The notes: generated from the sequence alone by a model not told the origin. Shown: positions 9,759 through 19,640, counted from the stretch's first letter. The stretch is DNA of 64,000 nt from Paulinella micropora (GCA_019918135.1 WBZZ01004762.1:1-64000); one strand, 5' to 3'. Numbers and translations are program-made.

Positions 9759-10124
9759 TCTTATTTCTCCAATAGGACTCAACAAGTTCACACCCAATAT
9801 GCCCGCTCGCAACCGCGAACGATAACGCATGGAATCCCACAGGGCAGTACACTATCAACTACCCTTTTCCTCTATACATTAATGATATCACCCGACACAT
9901 CACTAATGGAACAGTCTATACATACGCTGACGACACCACAGTGTGGTGTCGTCAGCGTATGTATAGACTGTGCCATTAGTGATGTGTCGGGTGATATCAT
10001 TAATGTATAGGAGGAAAAGGGTAGTTGATAGTGTGCTGCCCTGTGGGATTCCATGCGTTATTGTTCGCGGTTGCGAGCGGGCATATTGGGTATGGACTTG
10101 CTGGGTTCGATTGGAGAAATAGGA
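9759..10124. repeat. inverted repeat of LINE reverse transcriptase sequence (arms ~180 bp, 1 bp spacer)
   Basis: The left arm (9759-9940, plus-oriented RT with GIPQGSTLSTT and YADD) is mirrored by 9942-10124. The centre reads GACACCACA-G-TGTGGTGTC, with base 9941 as the only unpaired base. The arms differ at several positions, so they come from two related LINE copies (B and E), not one recent fold-back. Confidence 0.85.
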
Positions 10125-10130
10125 GAATCT
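9942..10130 (-). mobile_element. LINE fragment E (RT palm, minus)
   Basis: Minus-strand reverse transcriptase fragment homologous to 9759-9940. It is bounded on the right by the (GAA)n tail of LINE copy C and on the left by the inversion centre. Confidence 0.7.
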
Positions 10131-10882
10131 TCTTCTTCTTCTTCTTCTTCTTCTTCTTCTTCTTGGATGCTTGGATTCTTTTTATTTAGAGAGATAGTTG
10201 TACAATTATAACTCATGGAGTAACTGCTAACAGCTATTGCCTAAAGCACAAGTCGCTGGCCGAGGGAGTGACCAGTGTCTGGGGTTGTAGTAATTAATAT
10301 ATTTAAATTTCGAGCCCGGCGTTACGAGCCTGGTTAATTAATAAGTATTGCATAAGTTCTTTTTTGAATTGGCTTAGTTTGGTTATATGAAAATTGTGAT
10401 TGGGTAATTTGTTGAATATCTTGGCATTAGTTTGAGTGTATGTATGGATGCGTTTCGATGCATACCCTGTATATGTATAGGTTTATAGATGTGCAGGAGT
10501 TTTTGTTTACGTAGAAGAGGGGCAGTGTGGGAGCCGCGGGGCTGCTTGCAGTAATAGGCGTACGATGCGCTTATAGATATTGACGAGTGGATGTAAATAT
10601 TTTTTGTTTTTGTCATGTGTGCCCCATATACTTATATATGAGGTGTGGGTAGACATGGAAGTAATATAGTTGTTGCAGGGTATGGGTAGGTAAGAGCTTA
10701 TTAGCATAGGCTAAGATTTGAACCATAGGGTAGATTTTGGTAATAACGTTGTGGACTTGTTGGTGATGTTTGAGGTTACGGTGTAGGACTATGCCAAGAA
10801 GCTTCTGGCATTTCTCTATCACCTGACTATTTATCGCAAGATGGATGTTCAAAGGATGCTTATGGAAAATTGTGTATTGGGT
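10131..10882 (-). mobile_element. LINE copy C (3' part, minus)
   Basis: Reading minus from 10882: RT thumb/C-terminal sequence (INSQVIEKCQKLLGIVLHRN, LQQLYYFHVYPHLI, ISIWGTHDKNKKYLHPLV), then a 3' UTR with GGCTCGTAACGCCGGGC and ATAATTGTACAACTAT. It ends in a (GAA)n tail (TTC on plus, 10131-10161). It belongs to the same subfamily as copy D. Frame breaks make it non-coding. Confidence 0.8.
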
Positions 10883-11247
10883 CTAATGGAACAGTCTATA
10901 CATACGCTGACGCACACTGGTGATCACAGCGAAAACTAGCGCAACACCGCAAACGAGCGCGCAATACACTATAGATCGCCTTATCAACTACTTCCATACC
11001 AATAACCTTGTTTCTAACCCAACTAAGAATACACAATTTTCCATAAGCATACTTTGAACATCCATCTTGCGATAAATAGTCAGGTGATAGAGCAATGCCC
11101 GAAGCTTCTTGGCTTAGTCCTACACCGTAACCTCAAACATCACCAACAAGGTTATTGGTATGGAAGTAGTTGATAAGGCGATCTATAGTGTATTGCGCGC
11201 TCGTTTGCAGTGTTGCGCTAGTTTTCGCTGTGATCACCAGTGTGAGA
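10883..11247. repeat. stitched LINE fragments with inverted repeat
   Basis: A 30 nt plus piece (CTAATGGAACAGTCTATAC) joins a plus fragment at 10912-11147 (LDRLINYFHTNNLV-type region, then HLAINSQVIEQ). This is followed by its own inverted copy at 11148-11241. A 6 nt spacer (11242-11247) separates that inverted copy from copy D, which begins with the same sequence in plus orientation. One ~95 bp LINE segment therefore occurs three times in the order plus, minus, plus. Confidence 0.8.
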
Positions 11248-12198
11248 ACTGGTGATCACAGCGAAAACTAGCGCAGCACTGCAAACAAACACGCAATACA
11301 CTATAGATCGCCTTATCCACTACTTCCATACCAATAATCTTGTTCCTAACCCAACTAAAACTCAATATACAATTTTCCATAAACATCCTTTTAACAGCCA
11401 TCTCGCAATAAATAGTCAGGTGATAGAGCAATGCCAACAAGCGAAGCTTCTTGGCATAGTACTACACCGTAACCTCAATAACACCAAGTCCACAACGTTA
11501 TGACCAAAATCTATGGTTCAAATCCTAGCATATGCTAATAAGCTCCTACCTACCCATGCCCTGCAACAACTTTATTACTTCCATGTCTACCCACACCTCA
11601 TATATAATATAAGTACATGGGGCGCACAAGACAAAAACAAAAAATATATACACCCACACGTCAATATCCATAAGCGCATCATACGTCTACTAGTGCAAGC
11701 AGCCCCGCGCTCCCATACCGCCCCTCTTCTACATAAACTAAAACTCCTTGATATCTATAACCTATACATATACAGGGTATGCATCGAAACGCATCCATAC
11801 ATACACTCAACAAAAATAAAACACCAACCAATACATGATAATAAATACATTAGCACTAATACCACACATAACCATTGCACTCGTTATGCTAAGAAAAGAA
11901 AACTATATATAGACAGAAACGACCCGCATTTCACGCAAACTAATGCGAACATATTCAATAAATTACCCGAACATATTTTTCAGATAATCTAAGCCATTTC
12001 AAAAGGAACTTAAGCAATACTTATTAATTAATCAGGCTCGTAACGCCGGACTCGAAATTTAAATATATTAATGACTACAACCCCAGGCACTGGTCACTGC
12101 CTCGGCCAGCGATTTGCTTTAGGCAATAGCTGTTAGCAGTTACTCCATGAGTTATAATTGTACAATTATCTCTCTAAATGAAAAGAATACAAGAATCC
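11248..12198 (+). mobile_element. LINE copy D (3' part, plus)
   Basis: Open frames at 11252-11503 (IDRLIHYFHTNNLVPNPTKT, LLGIVLHRNLNN) and 11513-11992 (ANKLLPTHALQQLYYFHVY, ISTWGAQDKNKKYIHP, FNKLPEHIFQ) give the C-terminal third of ORF2. The two are separated by a frame change near 11503. The 3' UTR at 11993-12198 includes GTAACGCCGGACTCG and the perfect palindrome ATAATTGTACAATTAT. The copy is 5'-truncated at the inverted-repeat junction. Confidence 0.8.
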
Positions 12199-12358
12199 AA
12201 GAAGAAGAAGAAGAAGAAGAAGAAGAAGAAGAAGAAGAAGAAGAAGAAGAAGAAGAAGAAGAAGAAGAAGAAGAAGAAGAAGAAGAAGAAGAAGAAGAAG
12301 AAGAAGAAGAAAGAAGAAGAAGAAGAAGAAGAAGAAGAAGAAGAAGAAGAAGAAGAAG
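12199..12358 (+). repeat. (GAA)n tail of LINE copy D
   Basis: About 160 bp of nearly pure GAA follow directly after the LINE 3' UTR; copy C has only about 31 bp in the same place. The same motif at 6641-6662 suggests (GAA)n is the native tail of this LINE, expanded here by slippage. Poly-Glu/Lys/Arg open frames through it are artefacts. Confidence 0.85.
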
Positions 12359-12830
12359 GAGTGTGTGTGTGAGATCAAGAGCACAGAAGTCACAGACAGA
12401 CAGACAGACAGGCAGACAGACAGACAAGACAAACAGACCAGGCAGACAAGATAGACAAGACCGACAGACAAGACAGACAGAGACAGACAGACAAGACAGA
12501 CAAGACAAACCGAGGGAGGCACACACACACACCCCACCCCATATCTCCCCATCTATTTGATCTATAGATCTAGAATATCGATTTGTATGGGCTGGCTACA
12601 GGGTTACTAATACTTGTAGAAGTGTCCAGCCAGGCAGACAGACAGAAAGACAGACAGAAAGATAAGACTCGGACAATAAACAGACGTAGGAGACAGACAG
12701 ACGCTGTGACAGACAGATAGGCAGACACATAGAAAGAGACAGACGACAGACACAAACAGATACAGGTTTCAGTGAGTCAGTCAGTAGAGTAGATCTCTTT
12801 GTGATTGACACAACCAGACACGTTTTTTTT
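12359..12830. repeat. (GACA)n-type microsatellites
   Basis: CAGACAGA and AGACAAGA repeats occupy 12390-12510 and again 12630-12760. Unique sequence with a C-rich stretch lies between. No gene is seen. Confidence 0.8.
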
Positions 12831-12837
12831 GGAAAGG

Positions 12838-12961
12838 TACCCCACTTGTCACGAGAAAACCTGATGTAAATAACGTGTCAGCGAAATTCCCAGCAAAATA
12901 GGCCGTTATCTGCGGTGTCGGGGTTTCTATTTACGTCTTTTCTCGTGAGGCGAGTGGGGTA
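12838..12961. mobile_element. hairpin MITE-like element with imperfect terminal inverted repeats
   Basis: The left end TACCCCACTTGTCACGAGAA and the inverted right end TACCCCACTCGCCTCACGAG pair over about 35 bp, including GTAAATA further in, with small gaps. The whole unit is 124 bp with a short loop. There is no coding capacity. A target duplication could not be fixed by eye. Confidence 0.5.
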
Positions 12962-13076
12962 AGTGGGTTTGATGTGGTTTGAGGTGCCACTTGGTATTCT
13001 CACCTGAGCCCGCAAACAACTGCGCTGAAATTCTGTGGGTACGTAAGTCAAACGATACACAGGCTATACACTTGTA

Positions 13077-13410
13077 CATGGATGGGATGGATGGGATGGA
13101 TGGATGGGATGGATGGATGGATGGATGGATGGGATGATGGATGGATGGGATGGATGGGATGGATGGATGGATGGAGATGGATGGATGGAGATGGATGGAT
13201 GGATGGAGATGGACAGATGGACAGATGGACAGATGGGCAGAGGGACAGAGGGACAGAGGGACAGATGGAGAGAGAGAGGGAGAGAGAGAGAATGTCATGT
13301 CGTGTATTGATGACATGATGAGACATGACATGGTATGATGGCATGACATGACATGACCTGACATGATATGACGTGACGTGACGTGACATATGATATGAAA
13401 TGACATGACA
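13077..13410. repeat. (GGAT)n, (GACAGAGG)n and (CATGA)n simple repeats
   Basis: GGATGGAT/GGATGGGAT units run from 13077 to about 13210, GACAGATGG/GACAGAGGG units to about 13270, and ATGACATGAC units at 13300-13410. Open frames made of Met-Asp-Gly-Trp repeats are artefacts. Confidence 0.9.
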
Positions 13411-14640
13411 TGACCTGAACGCACACGGCCCGCTGAAAATATGTAATATTTGCTTCTGGCTGCGGCTTCTTCCTCTGTACCATCAGAGTTCAAGGGATTA
13501 CACCTGAAAAGTTTAGTCAATAAGCTAGTTAGGCGGTGTTTTAGATGAAGCTCGCATTTCCTTTCCTTTAAGATCCCTCTCTCTTGTCACACCTCTCTCT
13601 GCCGGTCTGCCTTTTCCCTCTTCTCCCATCTCCCTCCCTCTCCCCTCTTCGCCAATGTCCAAAAGAAAACAAACCAAAACAAAAGAGTAGGCTTCCTCAG
13701 ACTGCGGTAACAGATCCAGGTATGTGTCTGAATCTGTGTGTGTGTGTGTGTTTGGGGGGGGGGGGGGGGGGGGGGGCAAGCAGATGTCTGTCTAATTAAG
13801 CAGTTCGCATGCTCGTGTCTAATTGTAGTTTGGGGATCGTAATGAGCACCAAAGAGATCAACCTTCGAGTACCGAAAACAGAACAACTAGGTCTAAATTC
13901 CTCCTTGTGTTGTTGTATCGTTGTTTTTCCCGTCTTTTCACCCTCGAGCAGGAGAAAATCAAATATGAAAAAGGGCATCTCCAAATCCTTGTAAATGAAC
14001 GAAGTTAAATAGGATGAAAAATAAACATAGAAAGGGAAGTATATACCAACTCAAGCCAAACGAAATGCAACAATCAGAAAAGAGACGGACGTGCACACAG
14101 GAAAAACCTCTATAAGTCGATCTGTTGAAAGAGTTAAGGCAGCACTATGCACTCCAGTCGTGAATGGAAGCATACCCACTCACGCAAACCCACACATATA
14201 TGCACTCAAAGTCAATTTTGTACACACCTATGAAATATCCGAATGGCTAGAGTGAAACACATTCAGAACTCTGTAAAGCAGAACAGCCCGGGGAACGTGC
14301 AGACATAGTAGCAGCATATCAAACGAAGAAGCAACAGCAGCTGGGGCAAAAGCATCACAGACATTACCTGAGTTCAGAACGGACAATCCCAAGCACAGAA
14401 GCTAAGTCAAAGACGGAGCAAGGGCCTTGAAGTAGATAGGCGAGCAGCCCTGAGACGTCTGGCCGCTCTTTAAGTCCAATTTGCAGCTGTGAGGAAGAAG
14501 ATAGACCACAAAAAAGATATCAAAGCTGAGCTCGCATGACAGGAAGGCCCATCTATCATGCCATTTATTTCGGCGAACGGCGCAACATGTGAACTTTTCT
14601 ACTTTGCTGTTGCATCGCATAACTCCTGCACCGGCAAAGC
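13411..14640. other. unassigned DNA with (TG)n and G23 run
   Basis: Includes a (TG)8 tract followed by a run of about 23 G (13754-13776). I recognise no coding motif, RNA gene or element here. Confidence 0.5.
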
Positions 14641-14652
14641 CAAAAGCATGTC

Positions 14653-14883
14653 ATGTGTGCAACACATGTTGATGCTGCAGGCGAGGAGTTTCCATACAAG
14701 ACAGGTGGCCCAAAGGCTGCTGTGATGTTTTGGCTGAACAGCGGGAAAGTCCATCCCAAATACAATCGCATGAGGTCTCAAGGGATACATTACATCCTGA
14801 ACGACTGTGTCTTTGTCTTGGGCTGGCAGTGGCATCACCCCCTGGAAGAACGCAATCTGTTTGTGCATCAACATCGGTGGTGA
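14653..14883 (+). CDS. unrecognised 76-codon open frame, possible exon
   Basis: The frame encodes a compact, non-repetitive sequence including EEFPYKTGGPKAAVMFWLNSG and ILNDCVFVLGWQWHHP. Composition is protein-like, without low complexity, and it lies 350 bp upstream of the spliced nuclear-type gene, so it could be an upstream exon of that gene. Against this, an antisense open frame of 91 codons covers the same bases, and I cannot find a matching donor/acceptor pair with certainty. No family is recognised. Confidence 0.25.
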   Translation: MCATHVDAAGEEFPYKTGGPKAAVMFWLNSGKVHPKYNRMRSQGIHYILNDCVFVLGWQWHHPLEERNLFVHQHRW

Positions 14884-15235
14884 TAACTACGACAACGTCT
14901 TTTTCGAGGAGGTCCTTGCTCATGAGACATTAGCATAGGACTTGTCCATTGTGTGTATGCATGGATGCGAAGCGAAGGCAACCATATCAGGGCGCCCATA
15001 CTCTAAACGACACCAAGAACAACAATAGCAGCCCAGAAAGCAACGTGGCTGTCGTTGAGTGATCACGCAACATAGATCATGTAATAGGGACGCAAGATGA
15101 GCTGGTTTGCCTCACAAACGCAGCACGAAGGCACCCCCATCGTCGCACGGTTACTCGATATGGTCTCTACACGAAGCTGTCTATTCCTTCCGTTTGCTTC
15201 TTTTGCCTAAGCAGTAATCATGTGTGTGTAAGCAG

Positions 15236-15904
15236 GGAAGGCAAGCCAAGACGCAGGTCAAGGTTGAGAATCGGATGCGAGATCATCAACAAAGCAAGGC
15301 CCTTGAAGCGGACGGAACTGCTCCAAAGACGAGAGTAAAGGATGAAAGTCGAACGGACAGCGATGTTGTAAAGCCGGAGCCAGCAGGAGAGGGCAAGATG
15401 GTAGTGATAAAGCAGGAGACGTTAGAGGACTTGATGCAGGGGCTAAGCCGCCGTGATTATGCGGTGCTCTTGAAGACTCTCAAGCAAGAGCAATCTGACG
15501 CTGAAACAGGGCTTGTTGTCAGTAAGAGAGGGAGAGGGAAGCGCAAGACTGCTTCCTGTTCCCCTTCGTCTGCTAAGAGAGTGAAGCGCGAACCCTCCGC
15601 GTCCTCTTCATCTCCTGTCTCTTCTTTGGACTCTGATAAGGTTCTACTCTTTTGTCGCCTTCCCAAGCGACCATATGTCTATTGTGGTGAACTTGAATAC
15701 GTCGAGCACAGTCCAGCGTCAAGGCCTATGAGAGTCATTTGGAAGCTCAAAGATTTTGATGTGTAAGTCTACAGCTGCTTACAACTTTCTATTCTATGTC
15801 ACGCACGAATATGCTGTCTTTTGCTTGGCAGACTCGCTACTCGTCCTCTATTCAAACGCATCGTCCGATTTCCCGACGAAGAGACCTCGGCGCGGGCAAG
15901 TTGA
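15236..15904 (+). CDS. spliced nuclear-type protein with sumoylation-like motifs and a W-x-L-x-D-x-D module (5' end uncertain)
   Basis: Exon one is open to 15762 and exon two runs 15832-15904 (TGA). They are joined across a 69 bp intron with GTAAGT donor and TTGGCAG acceptor; splicing continues WKLKDFDV as LATRPLFKRIVRF. The first in-frame ATG is 15275, giving 186 residues. A pyrimidine-rich tract and AAGCAG at 15230-15235 suggest an upstream exon instead. The N-terminal half holds repeated psi-K-x-E sites (VKPEP, VIKQE, LKQEQ, VKREP). A basic segment RGRGKRKT...KRVKRE looks like a nuclear localisation signal. The C-terminal piece YVYCGELEYVEHSPASRPMR resembles short modules at the ends of some chromatin or restriction-type proteins; the name is uncertain. 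Likely a host gene. Confidence 0.5.
15763..15831 (+). other. 69 bp GT-AG intron
   Basis: The donor GTAAGT at 15763 and the pyrimidine-rich acceptor ending TTGGCAG at 15831 join two frames. The joined product has an uninterrupted conserved-looking run on both sides. Without splicing, the first frame ends immediately at TAA. Confidence 0.7.
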
Positions 15905-16050
15905 ACTTTCACTAATGAATCCTGAACTGCCTTCCTGTTGTGTTAAAGCTGATAACTTGATAGAACATTATGAAATTATGGTATAGTAACTAAGTAGTGT
16001 ATGCCTGGCTGCCTGACTGTCACCGACGTTACTGTGGTTCTGGACCAGGT

Positions 16051-16755
16051 TCACTAAGTTACAGAAAGTGTCCGCCCGGCGCCGGGTGACCGCTGAAATA
16101 ATTATTGGAACTAGTAATCTTAGTGGTGAGTTTCTTTTTATGCAAACACTGTTTTAATAAAGTACTTGCCACCCAGAGGTGTCAGTGGGAGTGTTGTGTG
16201 AGTGTCTTTTCGCAACACGTTTTATCCAACGTTTGTGTGTGGGAAAATCGTCAGCAAAATGTTTCCAAAGCACACACCTCCTCCCTCTATCGTCCACTAT
16301 CCGTCTTGTGCAATGTATCTCCTCTCCTTAGTTATACGTATCAAAGGTCGAGGTTAGTGGAATGGTCAAATTGGTGTAAAAGAAAAACACGTATGTGACT
16401 CCACTTTTGCCGGTTCTGGTCGAAAAGACTTGATGATATCATCATTGTATTTATTTATGCCTGATTATCATAGTATCCTTTAATACAACAAATTCAATCC
16501 ACTGCGCTGGTAACTTCACCAAATCCTCTGCTTTTACAGCGGAGGACATTCAAGTGAGCATGTTATAAATAAATAAGGATAAAAGATGGTGAGACTAAAA
16601 ATGTGGGAGACTAGCGGAGCCAAAAACAACCAAGGCCGCAAACACCAGCCAATTGAAAGTTCCCATAGTCACGTCCAGCCTAACGATCATATCATACTAC
16701 AGTATTCCAGTCTAAAAGTTGAAGTATCACACCGCCGGGTTACTAGAATTATTCA
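16051..16755. other. unit 1 left part, unassigned
   Basis: This stretch has a GC-rich start (CGCCCGGCGCCGGGTGACC), then AT-rich DNA. A 97-codon open frame at 16105-16398 has no recognisable motif. The same stretch recurs at 23,415-24,116. Confidence 0.4.
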
Positions 16756-17037
16756 AATATTGCTGTTGACATTCAAGACAACAAAAAAAATTGATTTTTC
16801 TGTTTTGGTTGGAATTTCAGTTTTGGTTGGAATTTTGATTTTGGGTGAAAATTTGAATTTTTCAAATTAACTGCTATATTCGTCCGCAAAATATCGTAAA
16901 TTTTCGCGAAATGTTACCGTTAAATTTGAAAATTTGAATTTTTGTCACAAAAATGAAAAACTGTCATAAAAATGAAAATCTGACACAAAAATGAAAAACT
17001 AATTTTTGTTGTTGTCTTGAATGTCAACAGCAATATT
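16756..17037. mobile_element. MITE with 44 bp terminal inverted repeats (unit 1)
   Basis: The left end AATATTGCTGTTGACATTCA pairs with the inverted right end over 44 bp with about four mismatches. The 282 bp interior is AT-rich, with subrepeats of TTTGGTTGGAATTT and ACAAAAATGAAAAAC. There is no coding capacity. The AATATT ends are themselves palindromic, so the target duplication is ambiguous. Confidence 0.75.
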
Positions 17038-17061
17038 ATCCGGTTACCAGGTGACGGGCAC

Positions 17062-17627
17062 GGTTAGACCACTACTATTAATATAATGACCGCTATGATA
17101 GCTACAACACTGTGAATCTATCAGCCGCAGTATAGTCTGAGTACTCAGTAGTACAGCTTTAATAAGAAGTTGAAACTTGAAGGCGCCAACAGAACACGCC
17201 GCCACGTAACTTGACTGGCAGGATCGTAAGTAATTTGAATAGCTCTACCGACACCGTTACTCTGATACTGCCGGTCCTTAACTATTAATTGAGATTATAG
17301 TTCCAACACTCCCCCTGGAACAAAGTAAACTAATACGTAAATTACTGTATGTTCTGTCGGTCTGACTTTTCTGATCTGTGGTGGGAACTAGTCCGACCGA
17401 TTTTTTGCGCGTACCGAAGCCTGTCCTATATGTTAGACCACTATTATTAAAATAATAATCTATGATAGCTACTACACTCTCAGAGCAGAACTACAAATAA
17501 GAAAAGGCGCCAACAGAACACGCCACATAACATGACTGGCCGGATCGTACGTAAATAATGGCTCTACCGACACCGTTACTCTGATACGGCCGGTCCTTAA
17601 CTATTAATTAAGATTATAGTTCCAACA
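17062..17627. mobile_element. two tandem LTR-like fragments (unit 1)
   Basis: Two related blocks, 17,062-17,308 and 17,431-17,627, begin (T)GTTAGACCACTA and end AGTTCCAACA. Each is followed by CCTGGAACAAAGTAAA, which could be a primer-binding site and leader. The second has TG...CA ends with short inverted repeats. A truncated relative starts at 50,738, and more distant similarity is seen near 45,990-46,080. They look like LTR remnants of a copia-like family, broken. The same pair recurs at 24,423-24,988 in unit 2. Confidence 0.55.
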
Positions 17628-17773
17628 CTCTCCCTGGAACAAAGTAAATTAATATATAAGCTACTGCCGGTCCTATATAAGTTACGCCATCTAATACTAT
17701 TTTGTGATGAGAAAACACAAACTCAAAACATGTACCCTCACCCTCACACTGAGACTCTGAGAAGTAATGTCGT

Positions 17774-18055
17774 AGTGCTACCTTTCTATCCACAGCGAGT
17801 ATGCATCATGATCAGTTAGAATACATACAAGGCAGCGGGCCTGTGGTATAGTCGGGCCTACCCAACGAGAAAGTTGTTCGCCTGCCTGCTTACTTTCCAG
17901 AGTTCATGCCATGCGAGTTGGTTTTCCAGAATGTGAAGAGGTGGATGCGGGCTTACAGGGGTACAGGAGCTTTCCGGGAAGAAATTTTCAAAGCGTTTGC
18001 ATTTGCAACCAATCTCACCTTTGTGGCTCGACAGTACCGACATTGCATACCCTAA
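17774..18055 (+). pseudogene. IS630/Tc1-type transposase remnant, C-terminal DDE domain (unit 1)
   Basis: The frame gives ASMHHDQLEYIQGSG, an in-frame TAG at 17,849, then VVRLPAYFPEFMPCELVFQN, VKRWMRAYRG and a terminal YRHCIP stop (18,053-18,055). The pattern of a small residue followed by HHD, then LPxYxPExxPxELVFxxVKRW, is the second and third catalytic blocks of the DDE_3 (IS630/Tc1-mariner) superfamily. The glutamate of the last block is present; the usual Asp of the second block is not. The N-terminal DNA-binding half is absent. It is a dead fragment of a cut-and-paste transposon. Confidence 0.75.
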
Positions 18056-19640
18056 AATTAATGAAACGAAAATAAACTTTAATAATATATTCGTTTTTTG
18101 TTTGAGTATAGTCAACTAATATTACTGCTGCTCAGTTAAACTACTAGTAATTGTTATTATTAATAAAACTTGAAAATATTATTAACAAGATTTTGAACAT
18201 TTAAATTGCATTTACTGAATTGTTAATAATATTAATATTATTACTATTAATATTCTTCTCACGTATTTTTCAACGTATTGGAAAAGTTTGACTTATAGCA
18301 AAAGTTAAATCTGTAAAAACTTTGAAGTATTAAAAAGTTTGACGAATAAAAAGTTTCATCTATGTTGTAACACCCACGGTTTACTACATCGTTTTTACGT
18401 ATACGCTATTAGTTTTTACGGGAATTCACTCGTGGAAGTGATTCCTTGTTATTAAATGTATTTTAGGATGAAGTCTTATTACATTTCCTGTTTTGAACAA
18501 TTCTTCCGGTTTTAATGTTGTATTAGGATAAAAGTGTATGAGGATAAGCTTGGAAGCTTAAATCCCATAGCTATAGGGCCTTATAATTAAATCTTATATT
18601 TTATACTTAACCGTATACCAAACTGGTGAAGGTTTTTAGGATGTAAGTTACACAAAGCTGTAGCATGCGTATTGAATAACTTCCCACATTAATAGCGTTA
18701 ACACTATCCTTTTGTAGCGTATGTAGTAATTGTTTGAAGATAAGGAAAATGGACACGGAAATTCCAGTTTTTCCCGTGACTGGGAATTTATGGCTAAATA
18801 AGGGAAATTGCACTTATGGGTTGCTGTTTGTGGTATGTTTTGGCATTTGTGCAGGTTACGGACGTAACGAAACGTGTCACTTTCTTTTACAGAAGTGGAG
18901 GTTAGTCTTGAACCAGTTGTGTTCAATCTTGTTATTAAATTCCTTTTTACTATTGAGCTCGTAAGGGTAAGACCTTCGGTCTTTACATTTGGAGTCCCTA
19001 TGCCTTTTTCGAATTCATAAAATTTGGAATTTGGAACGACACACTCTCAGGGGACAATCAGTCACTGTTGTTGACTGTGTCTTGGTGAGAGTGTCAAGTA
19101 GCTTCTCGACTATCAGTACTCTGTACTGGTCGTGTGAAATAGTGCTTATATTCGTCTAAGGAAAAGGGAATTTGAAGGAGAAATCTGCACTCTCGAAACA
19201 AGCTTGTTCTTTGACCTTGGCTTGTTGAGGGTGTCAGGTTATGTCTCAGGCCAGGGGTCAGTACGCTGTGTTTGCTGCGTCTGGGGTGGTGACTGTCGGT
19301 TGGATGTGGCTGTCTAGCTAACCCACAGGACTATGGACTCTGGGGGAGTTTTGGGATGTGATTGGGGCAGCAGTCAGTGGCAGCCATCTATCACAGCCGG
19401 TTGTCCAGCCAGTTGTCCAGCCAGTTGCCCAGCCAGTTGGCCGGTCAACACCGGTAGGGCCTACCTCGTAGATGGTTACTGGGTCTGGTAATGTGTTTCG
19501 CTCCTTGTTCTCTGTTCTTTCTCCTTGTTTGAGGGGTGGGACAGGAGGGAGTATGGACCATTGCCGGAACCCAGCATGGTGGACAATTTGGGACAGTAGT
19601 CTACTGACACTGTCTTCTTTCTTCTGCTCTGTCGTCTTTT
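18056..19640. other. AT-rich unassigned DNA (unit 1)
   Basis: Low-GC DNA to about 18,960, then mixed sequence with short direct repeats such as CCAGTTGTCCAGCCAGTTG near 19,400-19,440. Open frames of 68-92 codons occur on both strands without motifs. The same content recurs at 25,417-27,010. Confidence 0.5.

Larger units (their letters stand above)
6719..9940 (+). mobile_element. LINE copy B (5'-truncated), split by two SINE-type clusters
   Basis: The copy begins at SDHLPI (6720), equivalent to SDHHPI at the end of the copy A endonuclease. It continues at about 7421 (QTTMTKVIEKH, matching QTTITKVIEHF) through TSPTTLQYDNKTY to about 7877. It resumes at about 9150 with RYKAEDIYKIKP, SNYRPISLLPIIAKIL, LYIDLSKAYDTVAHDKL, GIPQGSTLSTTL and YADD near 9924. 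Between these blocks sit repeats at 6867-7418 and 7878-9149, each bounded by (AAT)n. Stops lie at 7563-7565 and upstream of 9240. The copy ends at the centre of a large inverted repeat at 9941. Its RT retains the YADD residues that copy A has lost. Confidence 0.8.

Noticed and set aside
12147-12560. Poly-Glu/Arg, poly-Lys, poly-Leu and poly-Ser frames
   Set aside because: All arise from the (GAA)n tail and (GACA)n repeats.
13082-13338. Met-Gly-Trp-Met-Asp repeat frames
   Set aside because: Products of the GGAT repeat on different frames.
14599-14874. 91-codon minus-strand frame opposite the 14.65 kb plus frame
   Set aside because: No motif and no splice context; the plus frame looks more protein-like, though neither is certain.
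17858-18115. 85-codon minus-strand frame
   Set aside because: Antisense shadow of the IS630-type transposase remnant on plus.
18734-18964. 76-codon plus frame with a hydrophobic middle (repeated at 26,095)
   Set aside because: AT-rich DNA gives hydrophobic residues by chance, and a similar-sized frame covers the other strand.
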